DNA from: a bacterium
GTDB lineage: Bacteria; 4484-113; JAGGVC01
Reading direction: 5' to 3'
Assembly (NCBI GenBank): GCA_039961635.1
Contig: JABRWB010000040.1
Location: 1 to 14,736, forward strand
DNA: 14,736 nt
A program made the position numbers and the translations under genes. Shown piece by piece: positions 1-6,429 of the stretch; the first letter of the stretch is position 1, and each line of letters opens with the position of its first letter. The notes beneath the pieces were generated by a model. It searched no databases. It saw only the letters and a list, made by a program, of their open reading frames with translations, and had not been told where the DNA came from.

Positions 1-194
1 CCCCCCGTCTCCCCCGCAACGCGAATCGCCTCATTCCCCATTGCCCCGGCAATATGCCGCAGCAATGCACGCCAAATCATGTAATCCGTTTCGTTTAGGT
101 CCCTTCTGTACTTGTTGGGCGGCGGGCTGGGAAAGCAGAAATTGGAAAATTCCCCTGCTGAATATACATGCCAGTCTGATTTCTTTTCATTCAT
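1..194 (-). CDS. Unknown protein, N-terminal 64 residues, runs off the left edge
   Basis: An ATG at 192-194 opens a frame that stays open to the window edge. A strong Shine-Dalgarno (AAGGAG, 8 nt before the ATG) supports this start. The peptide begins MNEKKSDWHVYS and continues with a proline-rich PSPPPNKYRRD stretch and a helix-like segment around MIWRALLRHIAG. No family is recognised. The start overlaps the end of the preceding 44-codon frame by 8 nt, so the gene appears to be the next cistron of the methyltransferase/nuclease operon. It may be an extra accessory or defence component, or cargo with an unrelated role. That it is a gene is fairly likely from the SD and coupling; its function is unknown. 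Confidence 0.55.
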   Translation of the reverse strand, partial: MNEKKSDWHVYSAGEFSNFCFPSPPPNKYRRDLNETDYMIWRALLRHIAGAMGNEAIRVAGETG

Positions 195-321
195 CTTTCG
201 GGCTCCTTAAACTGGCTCGATTGCGCATCAGGCGTTTCGTGGCGATATAGCCCGAAGGCATAGAATAACCGGAATAAACAACCTCCCGGTCTTTACTGGC
301 CTTGATGAGCAGGCGGGTCAT
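187..321 (-). CDS. Short ORF, 44 aa, unknown, directly abutting the nuclease stop
   Basis: The ATG at 319-321 directly follows the TAA (322-324) of the upstream nuclease gene and lies in the same frame. The 44-aa peptide starts MTRLLIKASKDREVVYSGYS and is basic at its C-terminus. No Shine-Dalgarno is visible, so translation would rely on termination-reinitiation (TAA-ATG). Its TGA overlaps the start of the next cistron by 8 nt. Because the frame continues that of the nuclease, it could instead be an old C-terminal extension cut off by the stop codon. No family is recognised. Coding status is uncertain. Confidence 0.4.
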   Translation of the reverse strand: MTRLLIKASKDREVVYSGYSMPSGYIATKRLMRNRASLRSPKDE

Positions 322-1506
322 TTAACTATTCAACGTAACACATTTTGGTAGTCCCAAAATTTCTCTTGGGCTTGCACCGAGTTTTTTCTCGAATCTTCCA
401 TCAACCGGAACGTAGGAAGTTAACTTTGACAACTCAGAATTATAATTCAATGGAAGCTTCGGTTTAGGGTGATGAAATACCCAAGCTTTAATCTGTTTAA
501 AATCCCATGCATCGACCAGATTAAAACCTATCACAGCGCTATTTCCAGTGCAAACGTATTTATATTTTGTAATCCAAGCTCCCGGAGGCGCATAGTCTAT
601 AAATTCCGCCTGGCGCGTTTCAGCATTCCACCTTGAGACCATGTCACCAAATAAGCTATGGAGAAATATCGATTCGTTTATGAACATATCGTACGGCCAT
701 AATGCAATAACCAATGGCAAATCCAAACGGCCGAATTTTGAACATTTCTTTTTAATTGAAGAACGTATATGCGGAATAAAAGTCCAATGCCGCGATGGTT
801 CTGATTCTACAATTACGGACATTCCCTTATTTGTTTCTGGCCCCCTGCAAATCTTGGGGTAGACTGTAATTATAAGCTTGGCACCATTGGCGTCAAATAC
901 TTTTCTTGGCAGCATTGAATGATTATGCTTCTTCCAATATGTAACCATATTGAAACTAATGCTTTGAATCCACTCGCAGATGTCCGACACCAATTTTCTT
1001 ACCTCAATGTTTCCCTTTGGAAGTCCATCCCAATCACACGTGACATCGTACATTGGACAGTCAATTTCCCTAATTGCATCCCGGAGCTGATAGATGAGTT
1101 TTCTGGCGCCCACTTCTTCACTGCTTTCTCCCGAAACAAACTTTGCCTCCAGATAGAATGCATCTCCGAAAGAAGAGCGCACAAGGAAATCGGGATGCTT
1201 CTTTGTGTTTAGCAACTCAGGATGAACACTGGCAGTAAATCCCATGCGAATTAGAAGCTGGTAAAGAAACAACTCGAAGTACGCAGCTTTATGCTGTAAA
1301 TCATCCTGGGACCTAAATCTGTTTCTTAAATCAAGTTTAGCAATAGCCGGATATCCCAAGAACCATTGACTCAGCATTTTCCGCATATAAGAGGCTGCTT
1401 TCAAGGAGCTTGTGTTGAGAAATTCAAAGAACGGCATTGATTGGGGCTTTGAAGCCATATTTGATCTTCTTAGTTTATCAAAAAGCAGTAAGTTGCTTGA
1501 ATGCAT
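322..1506 (-). CDS. PD-(D/E)XK nuclease-like protein, probable restriction/defence effector
   Basis: With the ATG at 1504-1506 the protein has 394 aa. The frame extends upstream to a TTG at 1608, which would overlap the preceding gene by 52 nt and has no good SD. An ATG at 1458 is another possible start. Residues about 70-125 show the PD-(D/E)XK pattern: a helix with FELFL (E78), then HPDFLV (D106), then FYLEAKF (E120, K122). This is the D...ExK metal-binding core of restriction-endonuclease-like folds. The remaining roughly 270 residues match nothing I recognise and could recognise DNA or be regulatory. The gene lies downstream of a methyltransferase-nuclease fusion and a 115-aa protein on the same strand, which suggests a restriction or defence role. 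It is visibly more AT-rich than the housekeeping genes, consistent with horizontal acquisition. The fold call is fairly secure; the biological role is inferred. Confidence 0.72.
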   Translation of the reverse strand: MHSSNLLLFDKLRRSNMASKPQSMPFFEFLNTSSLKAASYMRKMLSQWFLGYPAIAKLDLRNRFRSQDDLQHKAAYFELFLYQLLIRMGFTASVHPELLNTKKHPDFLVRSSFGDAFYLEAKFVSGESSEEVGARKLIYQLRDAIREIDCPMYDVTCDWDGLPKGNIEVRKLVSDICEWIQSISFNMVTYWKKHNHSMLPRKVFDANGAKLIITVYPKICRGPETNKGMSVIVESEPSRHWTFIPHIRSSIKKKCSKFGRLDLPLVIALWPYDMFINESIFLHSLFGDMVSRWNAETRQAEFIDYAPPGAWITKYKYVCTGNSAVIGFNLVDAWDFKQIKAWVFHHPKPKLPLNYNSELSKLTSYVPVDGRFEKKLGASPREILGLPKCVTLNS

Positions 1507-1556
1507 TTTAATAAGACTTCTTTCCTCTAATAGTGGGCAAAATGCATTTAAACAGC

Positions 1557-1904
1557 TTATTTCTCCTGAAGCACTGCCAACAGCTTCCGGCAGTCCTGCA
1601 TATTCCAAATCCAGACATCTTCAATTGCAACGGACATTTTCTGCGGATCCCCAAAGCAATTAGTGGCCCACTTGAAAATGTTATCGATGCGGTCTTCTTC
1701 TTCATCAGTTATCGGCTCATATTTATTGCCCGCAATTTTTTCATGGGCTTTTTGCAGTAGAAAGGAGTTAACGCTGTACATAACTTGCGTTATTGCAATT
1801 GCTTCTGGATGGGACATAGAAATGTTAGGGTCATAAAGTATCCGCGAAAGGTCATCGCCATAGCGAAGTCTGTCATTCCAAGCCTTATCAAGTGCAGTAC
1901 TCAT
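1557..1904 (-). CDS. Unknown 115-aa protein between methyltransferase and nuclease genes
   Basis: The ATG at 1902-1904 is preceded by a near-perfect Shine-Dalgarno (AAGGAG, 7 nt upstream) that overlaps the region of the methyltransferase stop, 11 nt away. The protein starts MSTALDKAWNDRLRYGDDLS, has an acidic centre (EPITDEEEDRID) and Trp-containing segments near the C-terminus (VWIWNMQDCRKLL). It looks helical and soluble, with no signal peptide or membrane segment. No family is recognised. Its place between a modification/restriction fusion and a second nuclease suggests a specificity, control or nuclease-partner role, but the sequence does not prove this. Confidence 0.72.
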   Translation of the reverse strand: MSTALDKAWNDRLRYGDDLSRILYDPNISMSHPEAIAITQVMYSVNSFLLQKAHEKIAGNKYEPITDEEEDRIDNIFKWATNCFGDPQKMSVAIEDVWIWNMQDCRKLLAVLQEK

Positions 1905-1915
1905 TTCAATCTCCT

Positions 1916-3547
1916 TTAGCTAAACTCAATTTTTCCCGTCTCTCCGCCTTTCTTCTTCGCCGCGGCTTTCGGCGCGCGCTTGAAGGTCACATTCCCTGCA
2001 CCCGTAGTGGGGAGGTCGATGCGCTTTCCAGAAAGCAGCTCATCGATCGTGAGTATCTGTATTATCGGGTGCTTTGACTGCGAAATTCCTGGTGAAACGT
2101 AAAATCCCGCGTCTGCGGCTTCGATTTTCATGTCCCGAGTCGGCTGCTCAAGCGTTATCAAAACTCCGATATGGGCTTCTTCACGTTCAATCACGCCCCG
2201 CAAGTCGCGAATATGGGAAACCTGTACATGCCCGCTCTTTACTGAAATCATGATCGTTTTGGTTTTGCCGTTCGTTTTGTCGTCATGGAAGTACAGTATC
2301 CCGTCAATCCCCTTGTCCGCACCCCTTTTCTGCTCATGCGGCCTGGCTCCGACCAGTCCAAGCGCCCACCATTGGAACTGATGACGGTTGCTCGCCGCAA
2401 GCTCGTTTGCCCCGGACAAATCGACTGGTTCGCCGATCACTTTGAATTCCACATTTCTGCCGTTGGCGGTCATTATGCGATGCTTGATAAGCGCGATAGC
2501 CAAGTGAGTGATATCAATGCCAATCCAACGTCTTCCGAGATTTTGCGCCGCGGCGATTGTGGTACCGCAGCCGCAGAACGGATCAAGCACGGTATCTCGG
2601 TCGTTGGATGACATAGTCAGAATTCTTTCCAACAACGCCTCCGGCTTTTGGGTTGGATACCCCAAACGCTCTCTTGCCTGCGAATTTATCGGCGGAATGT
2701 CCGTCCACACGCTTTGAACTGAAGTGCCAGGAATTTCATCCAAGTAACGCTTCAGTCTTATTCCGCCTGTTTTTGTAAAATGCAGCTTGCCCTCTTTGTC
2801 ATAACGCCTCATGGTCAATATTGGGCAGCGCCAATAGCCTTTAATGCCTTTGTATTCGTACTCATAGCCCCCGCCGGTCAATCCCTTTGCGCTCAAATCG
2901 TAATCCGACCAAAGCCTGCCATCCGGATCGCTGTGGCGAAATCGCGCCTTATACTTATCGTCGTGCTCAACAACAAGCTGGTTCCACGTGTATCCTGCGC
3001 CTTTCGAATAAAACAATACGATGTCATGAACCGCGCCGAGCCTTCTTGCATCGCTATGCGCGCTTGTTCGTTTCCAAACAATCTCATTCCTGAAATTCTC
3101 TCCCCCAAACACCGCGTCCATGAGCATTTTCAGGTAATGGCTGGCGGTCGGGTCGCAGTGGAGGTAGATGCTTGCGGTCGGCTTCATCACGCGCCTTAGT
3201 TCGATAAGCCGCGGGGCCATCATCGCGAGGTAGGCCATCATGTCGTTCGTGCCAAGGAAGTCCCGGAACGCCTTCAGCGCCCGGGCCGCATCCCCCCCAT
3301 ATTCCAGCACTTCCTGGTACGCGGCGACGGCGCTCTGATCCCAGTGCCAGGTGTCCTCGAACGCCAGAATCTGCGCGGAGCTGGATTTGCCGTCCTTCTC
3401 CTCGAACAGCACGTTGTAGTCCTGGTTGCTCTTGAACGGCGGGTCCAGATAGACGAGGTCCACGCACTCGTCCGGGAAATACCGGCGAAGCACGTCCAGG
3501 TTGTCGCCGTAGAAAAGGTAATTCGAATTCGGGTCCAGATTGGCCAT
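1916..3547 (-). CDS. Beta-class DNA methyltransferase fused to Mrr-like nuclease domain
   Basis: This 543-aa protein has two parts. Residues 1-375 are an S-adenosylmethionine-dependent DNA methyltransferase of the N4-cytosine/N6-adenine class. Motif IV is DPPF (35-38) in DLVYLDPPFKS, and motif I comes later as LDPFCGCGTT (321-330). This order (catalytic motif, target region, SAM motif) defines the beta class. About residues 140-290 would be the target-recognition region. Residues 390-515 resemble an Mrr-type PD-(D/E)XK domain, with GADKGIDG (D411, D415) and ISVKSG (K437); Ser takes the usual Glu/Gln place in xVK. A Lys-rich tail follows (AAAKKKGG). Methyltransferases with such a tail are a known family, though their cleavage activity is mostly uncharacterised to my knowledge. 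The ATG at 3547 overlaps the stop of a 2-codon upstream ORF. The gene leads an operon with a 115-aa protein and a second nuclease. Confidence 0.9.
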   Translation of the reverse strand: MANLDPNSNYLFYGDNLDVLRRYFPDECVDLVYLDPPFKSNQDYNVLFEEKDGKSSSAQILAFEDTWHWDQSAVAAYQEVLEYGGDAARALKAFRDFLGTNDMMAYLAMMAPRLIELRRVMKPTASIYLHCDPTASHYLKMLMDAVFGGENFRNEIVWKRTSAHSDARRLGAVHDIVLFYSKGAGYTWNQLVVEHDDKYKARFRHSDPDGRLWSDYDLSAKGLTGGGYEYEYKGIKGYWRCPILTMRRYDKEGKLHFTKTGGIRLKRYLDEIPGTSVQSVWTDIPPINSQARERLGYPTQKPEALLERILTMSSNDRDTVLDPFCGCGTTIAAAQNLGRRWIGIDITHLAIALIKHRIMTANGRNVEFKVIGEPVDLSGANELAASNRHQFQWWALGLVGARPHEQKRGADKGIDGILYFHDDKTNGKTKTIMISVKSGHVQVSHIRDLRGVIEREEAHIGVLITLEQPTRDMKIEAADAGFYVSPGISQSKHPIIQILTIDELLSGKRIDLPTTGAGNVTFKRAPKAAAKKKGGETGKIEFS

Positions 3548-3555
3548 TAGTCCAT
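3547..3555 (-). other. Two-codon upstream ORF (ATG-GAC-TAA) overlapping methyltransferase start
   Basis: Between the promoter and the methyltransferase ATG there is an ATG-GAC-TAA whose stop overlaps the ATG by one base (TAATG). A GAGG sits 3 nt before this mini-ORF and 11 nt before the methyltransferase ATG. Such minimal ORFs can tune initiation by termination-reinitiation. It may equally be chance. Only the sequence arrangement is observed. Confidence 0.35.
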
Positions 3556-3567
3556 GCGCCTCGGCCG

Positions 3568-3598
3568 ATTATATCATGAAAGGCACAACATTTGTCAA
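3568..3598 (-). promoter_or_regulatory. Promoter of methyltransferase/nuclease operon
   Basis: A consensus TTGACA (3593-3598) and an extended -10 TGATATAAT (TATAAT at 3568-3573) are separated by 19 nt, read on the minus strand. The expected transcription start is near 3561, giving a leader of about 14 nt before the methyltransferase ATG. The spacer is 2 nt longer than ideal, but the TG extension should compensate. Confidence 0.7.
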
Positions 3599-3650
3599 GA
3601 GGCAATACCGGGATGCCCATGTCTTGTTTCAATGCGGCTCCATTGGTTTT

Positions 3651-3691
3651 CAACTGTCAACTGTCCAACTGTCAACTGTCAACTGTCAACT
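3651..3691. repeat. Heptamer tandem repeat (CAACTGT)n
   Basis: Five full CAACTGT units and a partial sixth (CAACT) lie in tandem. One extra C interrupts the phase after the second unit. The array lies between the divergent methyltransferase and tRNA promoters. It is a short simple-sequence repeat, expected to vary in copy number by slippage. No spacers are present, so it is not CRISPR. Confidence 0.9.
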
Positions 3692-3701
3692 CGCCCCGGA
3701 T

Positions 3702-3718
3702 CCCGCCGGGCCGGCGGG
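3702..3718. repeat. GC-rich inverted repeat (8-bp arms, 1-nt centre)
   Basis: CCCGCCGG and CCGGCGGG flank a single G. As a hairpin it must open a few central pairs. No T-run follows on either strand, so it is not a typical intrinsic terminator. It could be a protein-binding palindrome or a boundary element between the accessory operon and the tRNA gene. Confidence 0.5.
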
Positions 3719-3734
3719 CCTCCTTGTTTTCATG

Positions 3735-3751
3735 GGCGGCTGCCAGCCGCC
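3735..3751. repeat. Hairpin GGCGGCT-GCC-AGCCGCC
   Basis: A perfect 7-bp stem with a 3-nt loop lies in the same intergenic stretch as the heptamer repeat. There is no T-tract, so intrinsic terminator function is unlikely. Its role is unknown. Confidence 0.5.
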
Positions 3752-3798
3752 TCAACCCTGAACTCCTTACCCATCTTCCCCGCTTTAGTTCGCATAAT

Positions 3799-3826
3799 TT
3801 GAATTCCCGGCGGTATTTCGTATAAT
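3799..3826 (+). promoter_or_regulatory. tRNA-Ala promoter
   Basis: TTGAAT (3799-3804) and a perfect TATAAT (3821-3826) are 16 nt apart. The tRNA begins 13 nt after the -10 box, as expected for a short 5' leader removed by RNase P. Confidence 0.75.
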
Positions 3827-3838
3827 GTCAGCCCTCGT

Positions 3839-3911
3839 GGGCCGGTGGCTCAGCTGGGAGAGCGCATCCCTCGCACGGATGAGGTCGTGGGTTCGAATCC
3901 CATCCGGTCCA
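3839..3911 (+). tRNA. tRNA-Ala, anticodon CGC
   Basis: The full cloverleaf folds by eye. The 7-bp acceptor stem contains the G3:U70 wobble pair (bases 3841 and 3908), the classic alanine identity element. The D stem is GCTC/GAGC, the anticodon stem CATCC/GGATG with loop CTCGCAC, and the T arm GTGGG-TTCGAAT-CCCAT. The anticodon CGC (3872-3874) reads GCG. The discriminator is A3911 and CCA is not encoded (CAT follows). The length is 73 nt. Confidence 0.97.
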
Positions 3912-3988
3912 CATTTCCCCCCCATGCGCACATAGGCGCAAGTCCCCGGTATGGTTCCCGGGCGGCGCTCCGTTTGCTCAAACTTGAT

Positions 3989-4019
3989 TCGCCCGTGGTA
4001 TCGTATTTTGTCCGGGCGA
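3989..4019. repeat. Inverted repeat upstream of nadA (TCGCCCG/CGGGCGA)
   Basis: Seven-bp arms are separated by 17 nt in the tRNA-nadA spacer (3912-4058). This spacer holds no gene and no clear promoter of its own, so nadA may be read through from the tRNA promoter. The repeat could be an operator (for example for an NAD-responsive repressor) or chance. No known operator consensus is recognised. Confidence 0.25.
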
Positions 4020-4058
4020 GCGAGACCTTTGGGCGTTGCCGGACGAGGATTCTCCAAA

Positions 4059-5078
4059 ATGCCTTCAACCGTTGATACGACGCCCGGCGAGGCTGCAATC
4101 GCAGCCGAAACCGAGCGTCTTTTGTCTTTACTGGACCCGGTGCACTGGAACCGCGAGGCCTGCGAGATGGTCGCGCCTTTGACGCTTGAAATCAACCGGC
4201 TCAAGCGCGAAAAGAACGCGGTGATCCTCGCCCACAGCTACCAGACGCCGGACATAATCTTCGGAATAGCCGACCACACCGGCGACTCGCTGGGCCTCTC
4301 CAAGGAAGCGGCGGCTACGGACGCGGACATAATCGTTTTCTGCGGAGTACGGTTCATGGCGGAGACCGCCAAGATTCTCTCGCCCGGTAAGACCGTGCTC
4401 ATGCCGTCTCCGGAGGCCGGCTGCTCGCTGTCAGAGAGCATAAACGCGGCGGACGTGCGCGCGCTCAAGGCTGCGTACCCCGGCGTGCCGGTAGTCTGCT
4501 ACGTCAACACAAGCGCCGAGGTGAAAGCCGAAAGCGACGCCTGCTGCACGAGCGCGAACGCGACGAAAGTGGTCAACGCCCAGGAGGGCGACAGCGTCAT
4601 ATTCATCCCCGACGAGCTGATGGCCCAGAACATCCAGGCCGAATCGCCGAAGCGGATAATCGCGTGGAAGGGAAAGTGCATCGTCCACGAGGAATTCGAC
4701 GTGACCGCGATTTCCGAATGGAAAAAGCAGCATCCGGGATTGAAAGTGCTGGTGCATACCGAGTGCGATTCCGCGGTCGTCGCCGCGGCGGACATGGCCG
4801 GCTCGACCGAGGGGATGATCAACTTCGTCAAGAACTCGGACGCAAAGGAGTTCATGCTCGTCACCGAGTGCGGGCTCTCCGACCGGCTGCGCGTCGAATT
4901 CTCGGGCCAGCAAAAGGAATTCATCGGAAGCTGCGTGCTGTGCCCGTATATGAAAATGGTCGAGTTGCCGCACGTTTTGGAATGCCTGACCGACCCGAAG
5001 CCGGAGCAGATCGTCACGCTGGACGCGGACATAATCAAGCGCGCACGGCGTGCGATAGACCAGATGATTAAGTATTAG
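4059..5078 (+). CDS. nadA: Quinolinate synthase (NadA)
   Basis: NadA is a cytoplasmic [4Fe-4S] enzyme that condenses iminoaspartate with dihydroxyacetone phosphate to quinolinate in de novo NAD synthesis. The ATG at 4059 (339 aa) is chosen because GAGG lies 10 nt upstream. An ATG at 3951 in the same frame would add 36 unrelated residues close to the tRNA. Family landmarks are NAVILAHSYQTPDI (53-66), FCGVRFMAETAK (C95), YVNTSAEVKAESDACCTS (C162/C163), HTECDS (233-238), GSTEGM and GSCVLCPYMKM (C292/C295). The three regions carrying the cluster cysteines are therefore intact. The length fits the shorter NadA type. No nadB or nadC lies in the window. The gene converges on the acyl-CoA dehydrogenase gene. 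Confidence 0.95.
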   Translation: MPSTVDTTPGEAAIAAETERLLSLLDPVHWNREACEMVAPLTLEINRLKREKNAVILAHSYQTPDIIFGIADHTGDSLGLSKEAAATDADIIVFCGVRFMAETAKILSPGKTVLMPSPEAGCSLSESINAADVRALKAAYPGVPVVCYVNTSAEVKAESDACCTSANATKVVNAQEGDSVIFIPDELMAQNIQAESPKRIIAWKGKCIVHEEFDVTAISEWKKQHPGLKVLVHTECDSAVVAAADMAGSTEGMINFVKNSDAKEFMLVTECGLSDRLRVEFSGQQKEFIGSCVLCPYMKMVELPHVLECLTDPKPEQIVTLDADIIKRARRAIDQMIKY

Positions 5079-5086
5079 GTCGCACT

Positions 5087-5111
5087 GCGTCCGGATTTAA
5101 TTCCGGGACGC
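5087..5111. terminator. Hairpin between convergent nadA and acyl-CoA dehydrogenase genes
   Basis: GCGTCC-GGA (5087-5095) pairs with TCC-G-GGACGC (5102-5111): nine base pairs, one bulged G and a TTTAAT loop. It fills the 32-nt gap between the two stop codons, a usual place for a shared bidirectional terminator. No strong U-tract follows on either side, so efficiency is uncertain. Confidence 0.5.
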
Positions 5112-6271
5112 TACCCCTCAATCCCGATCTCGGCAAGCAGGTTGCGCGCGATCACGAGGCGCTGGATTTCGTTCGTGCCTTCGTAAATCGTCGTGATCTT
5201 GCTGTCGCGGAAGAAGCGCTCGGCGGGAAAATCGGTCGTGTACCCGTAGCCGCCCAGGATCTGCACGGCGCGCTCGGCCACCCATACCGCCGTCTCGCTT
5301 GCGTACATCTTGGCCATCGCGCTTTCCATCGTGTGCTTCATCCCCTGCTCTTTCATCCAAGCCGCCTTGTATACGAGCAGCCGGGAGGCCTCGATGCGCG
5401 TGCGCATCTCCGCAAGGTAATTGCCGATGGCCTGGAAGCCCAGGATCTTCTGGCCGAACTGCTCGCGCTCGTTCGCGTACTTCAGCGCGCACTCGTACGC
5501 GCCCTGCGCGATGCCGAGAGCCTGCGCCGCGATCCCGATACGCGAAACGTCCAGTGCATTGAAGGCGATTTTGACGCCTTCGTTTTCCTTGCCCATCAGG
5601 TTTTCGGCCGGGACTTCCACGTTTTCATACACCATCTCCGCGGTGTCGCTTGCGCGGATGCCAAGCTTGTCCTCGGTCTTCGAAACTGTAATCCCGGGTG
5701 TGTTTTTTTCAACCAAAAAACAGCTGATGCCTTTTGCGGGCTTCGCGCTTTGATCCGTACGCGCGAACAAAACAACCAGGTCCGCGATTTTCCCGTTCGT
5801 AACCCAAAGCTTGGTTCCGTTGATTATGTATTTGTCGCCTTGCTTGTCGGCGCGGCATTTGAGGCTGGCCGCATCCGAGCCGCTTCCGGCTTCGGAAAGG
5901 CTGTAGCATGCAATCCATTCGCCGCTTGCCATCTTCGGCAAGTACTTTTGTTTTTGCTCTTCGCTGCCCCAGTTGACAATCGTTTTGCCGGTCAGCCCCG
6001 CGTGCACCGCCATGCATACCGCGAACGACGCGTCGCAACGGGAGAGCTCTTCTATCACAATGCTTTCCGAAATGTCGTCGAGCGGCTGCCCGCCGTACTG
6101 CTCCGGAATGGTCATCCCAGTGAATCCGAGCTCTCGCCATTTGTTCCAAGCGTCCCATGGAAATTCCTTGCTTTTGTCGCGCGCAGTAGCGCCGGGCAAA
6201 AGCTCGGTTTCCGCGAACTGGCGCACCGTTTCGCGAACCATTTGCTGATCTTCCGTGTATCCGAACTGCAT
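5111..6271 (-). CDS. Acyl-CoA dehydrogenase (short-chain/butyryl-CoA type)
   Basis: This FAD flavoenzyme oxidises acyl-CoA to trans-2-enoyl-CoA and passes electrons to ETF. The ATG at 6271 (386 aa) has a strong SD (GGGAGG, about 6 nt upstream). The frame remains open further upstream but would run through the promoter. Landmarks are MQFGYTEDQQMVRETVRQFA at the N-terminus, CYSLSEAGSGSDAASL (122-137, FAD/substrate loop), EREQFGQKILGFQAIG (268-283) and ILGGYGYTTDFPAERFFRD (338-356). IYEGTNEIQR follows, with E364 in the catalytic base position typical of short- and medium-chain enzymes. Length matches the family. No ETF, thiolase or hydratase gene is adjacent, so the exact substrate cannot be assigned. 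It appears monocistronic, with its own promoter and a palindrome at the start site. Confidence 0.94.
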   Translation of the reverse strand: MQFGYTEDQQMVRETVRQFAETELLPGATARDKSKEFPWDAWNKWRELGFTGMTIPEQYGGQPLDDISESIVIEELSRCDASFAVCMAVHAGLTGKTIVNWGSEEQKQKYLPKMASGEWIACYSLSEAGSGSDAASLKCRADKQGDKYIINGTKLWVTNGKIADLVVLFARTDQSAKPAKGISCFLVEKNTPGITVSKTEDKLGIRASDTAEMVYENVEVPAENLMGKENEGVKIAFNALDVSRIGIAAQALGIAQGAYECALKYANEREQFGQKILGFQAIGNYLAEMRTRIEASRLLVYKAAWMKEQGMKHTMESAMAKMYASETAVWVAERAVQILGGYGYTTDFPAERFFRDSKITTIYEGTNEIQRLVIARNLLAEIGIEG

Positions 6272-6285
6272 GACGGCCTCCCAAA

Positions 6286-6300
6286 CTTCAAACGTTGAAG
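6286..6300. promoter_or_regulatory. Palindrome CTTCAA-ACG-TTGAAG, candidate operator of the acyl-CoA dehydrogenase gene
   Basis: Perfect 6-bp arms flank a 3-nt centre. The element begins just downstream of the predicted transcription start (about 6301) and upstream of the SD. A repressor bound here would block the promoter. The regulator is not identified; a fatty-acid-responsive TetR or FadR-type factor is only a guess. Confidence 0.45.
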
Positions 6301-6307
6301 CGGCCGG

Positions 6308-6334
6308 ATTATAACACCGGACGGCGATTGTGAA
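6308..6334 (-). promoter_or_regulatory. Promoter of the acyl-CoA dehydrogenase gene
   Basis: An extended -10 TGTTATAAT (TATAAT at 6308-6313) has a TTCACA (6329-6334) 15 nt upstream as a weak, closely spaced -35. It lies 36 nt before the ATG and separates this gene from the upstream lpxB-like gene on the same strand. Confidence 0.65.
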
Positions 6335-6429
6335 CCGGCGCGCAAGGCGTGAAACACGCGATTTTCTCCGGGACATCCTTTGATTTCACAAGGGGCCGCA
6401 ATCCCGCATTAATATGCTCGGCCGCGCCT

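Noticed and set aside
41-250. Plus-strand coding frame at the left end
   Set aside because: It lies antisense to the minus-strand cistrons with good SD support and has no recognisable motif.
1507-1608. Upstream TTG start for the PD-(D/E)XK protein
   Set aside because: It would overlap the 115-aa gene by 52 nt and has no SD. It remains possible but is less likely than the ATG at 1506.
3651-3691. CRISPR array
   Set aside because: Units are 7 nt with no spacers, and no cas genes are present. It is a simple tandem repeat.
3839-3911. tRNA-Ala as attachment site for the accessory operon
   Set aside because: The operon lies on the 5' side of the tRNA, whereas integrases usually use the 3' end. 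No integrase gene and no second copy of the tRNA 3' end were seen.
3951-4058. N-terminal extension of NadA from an upstream ATG
   Set aside because: The extra 36 residues are Arg-rich and unlike NadA. The ATG at 4059 has its own SD.
3912-4058. Riboswitch or leader RNA before nadA
   Set aside because: Only one loose inverted repeat is visible. No known NAD-related riboswitch consensus could be recognised.
5333-6298. Long plus-strand open frame over the acyl-CoA dehydrogenase gene
   Set aside because: It is antisense to a well-supported gene and has the composition of a mirror frame.
6272-6376. N-terminal extension of the acyl-CoA dehydrogenase
   Set aside because: It would run through the promoter and palindrome. 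The ATG at 6271 has a strong SD and a family-typical N-terminus.
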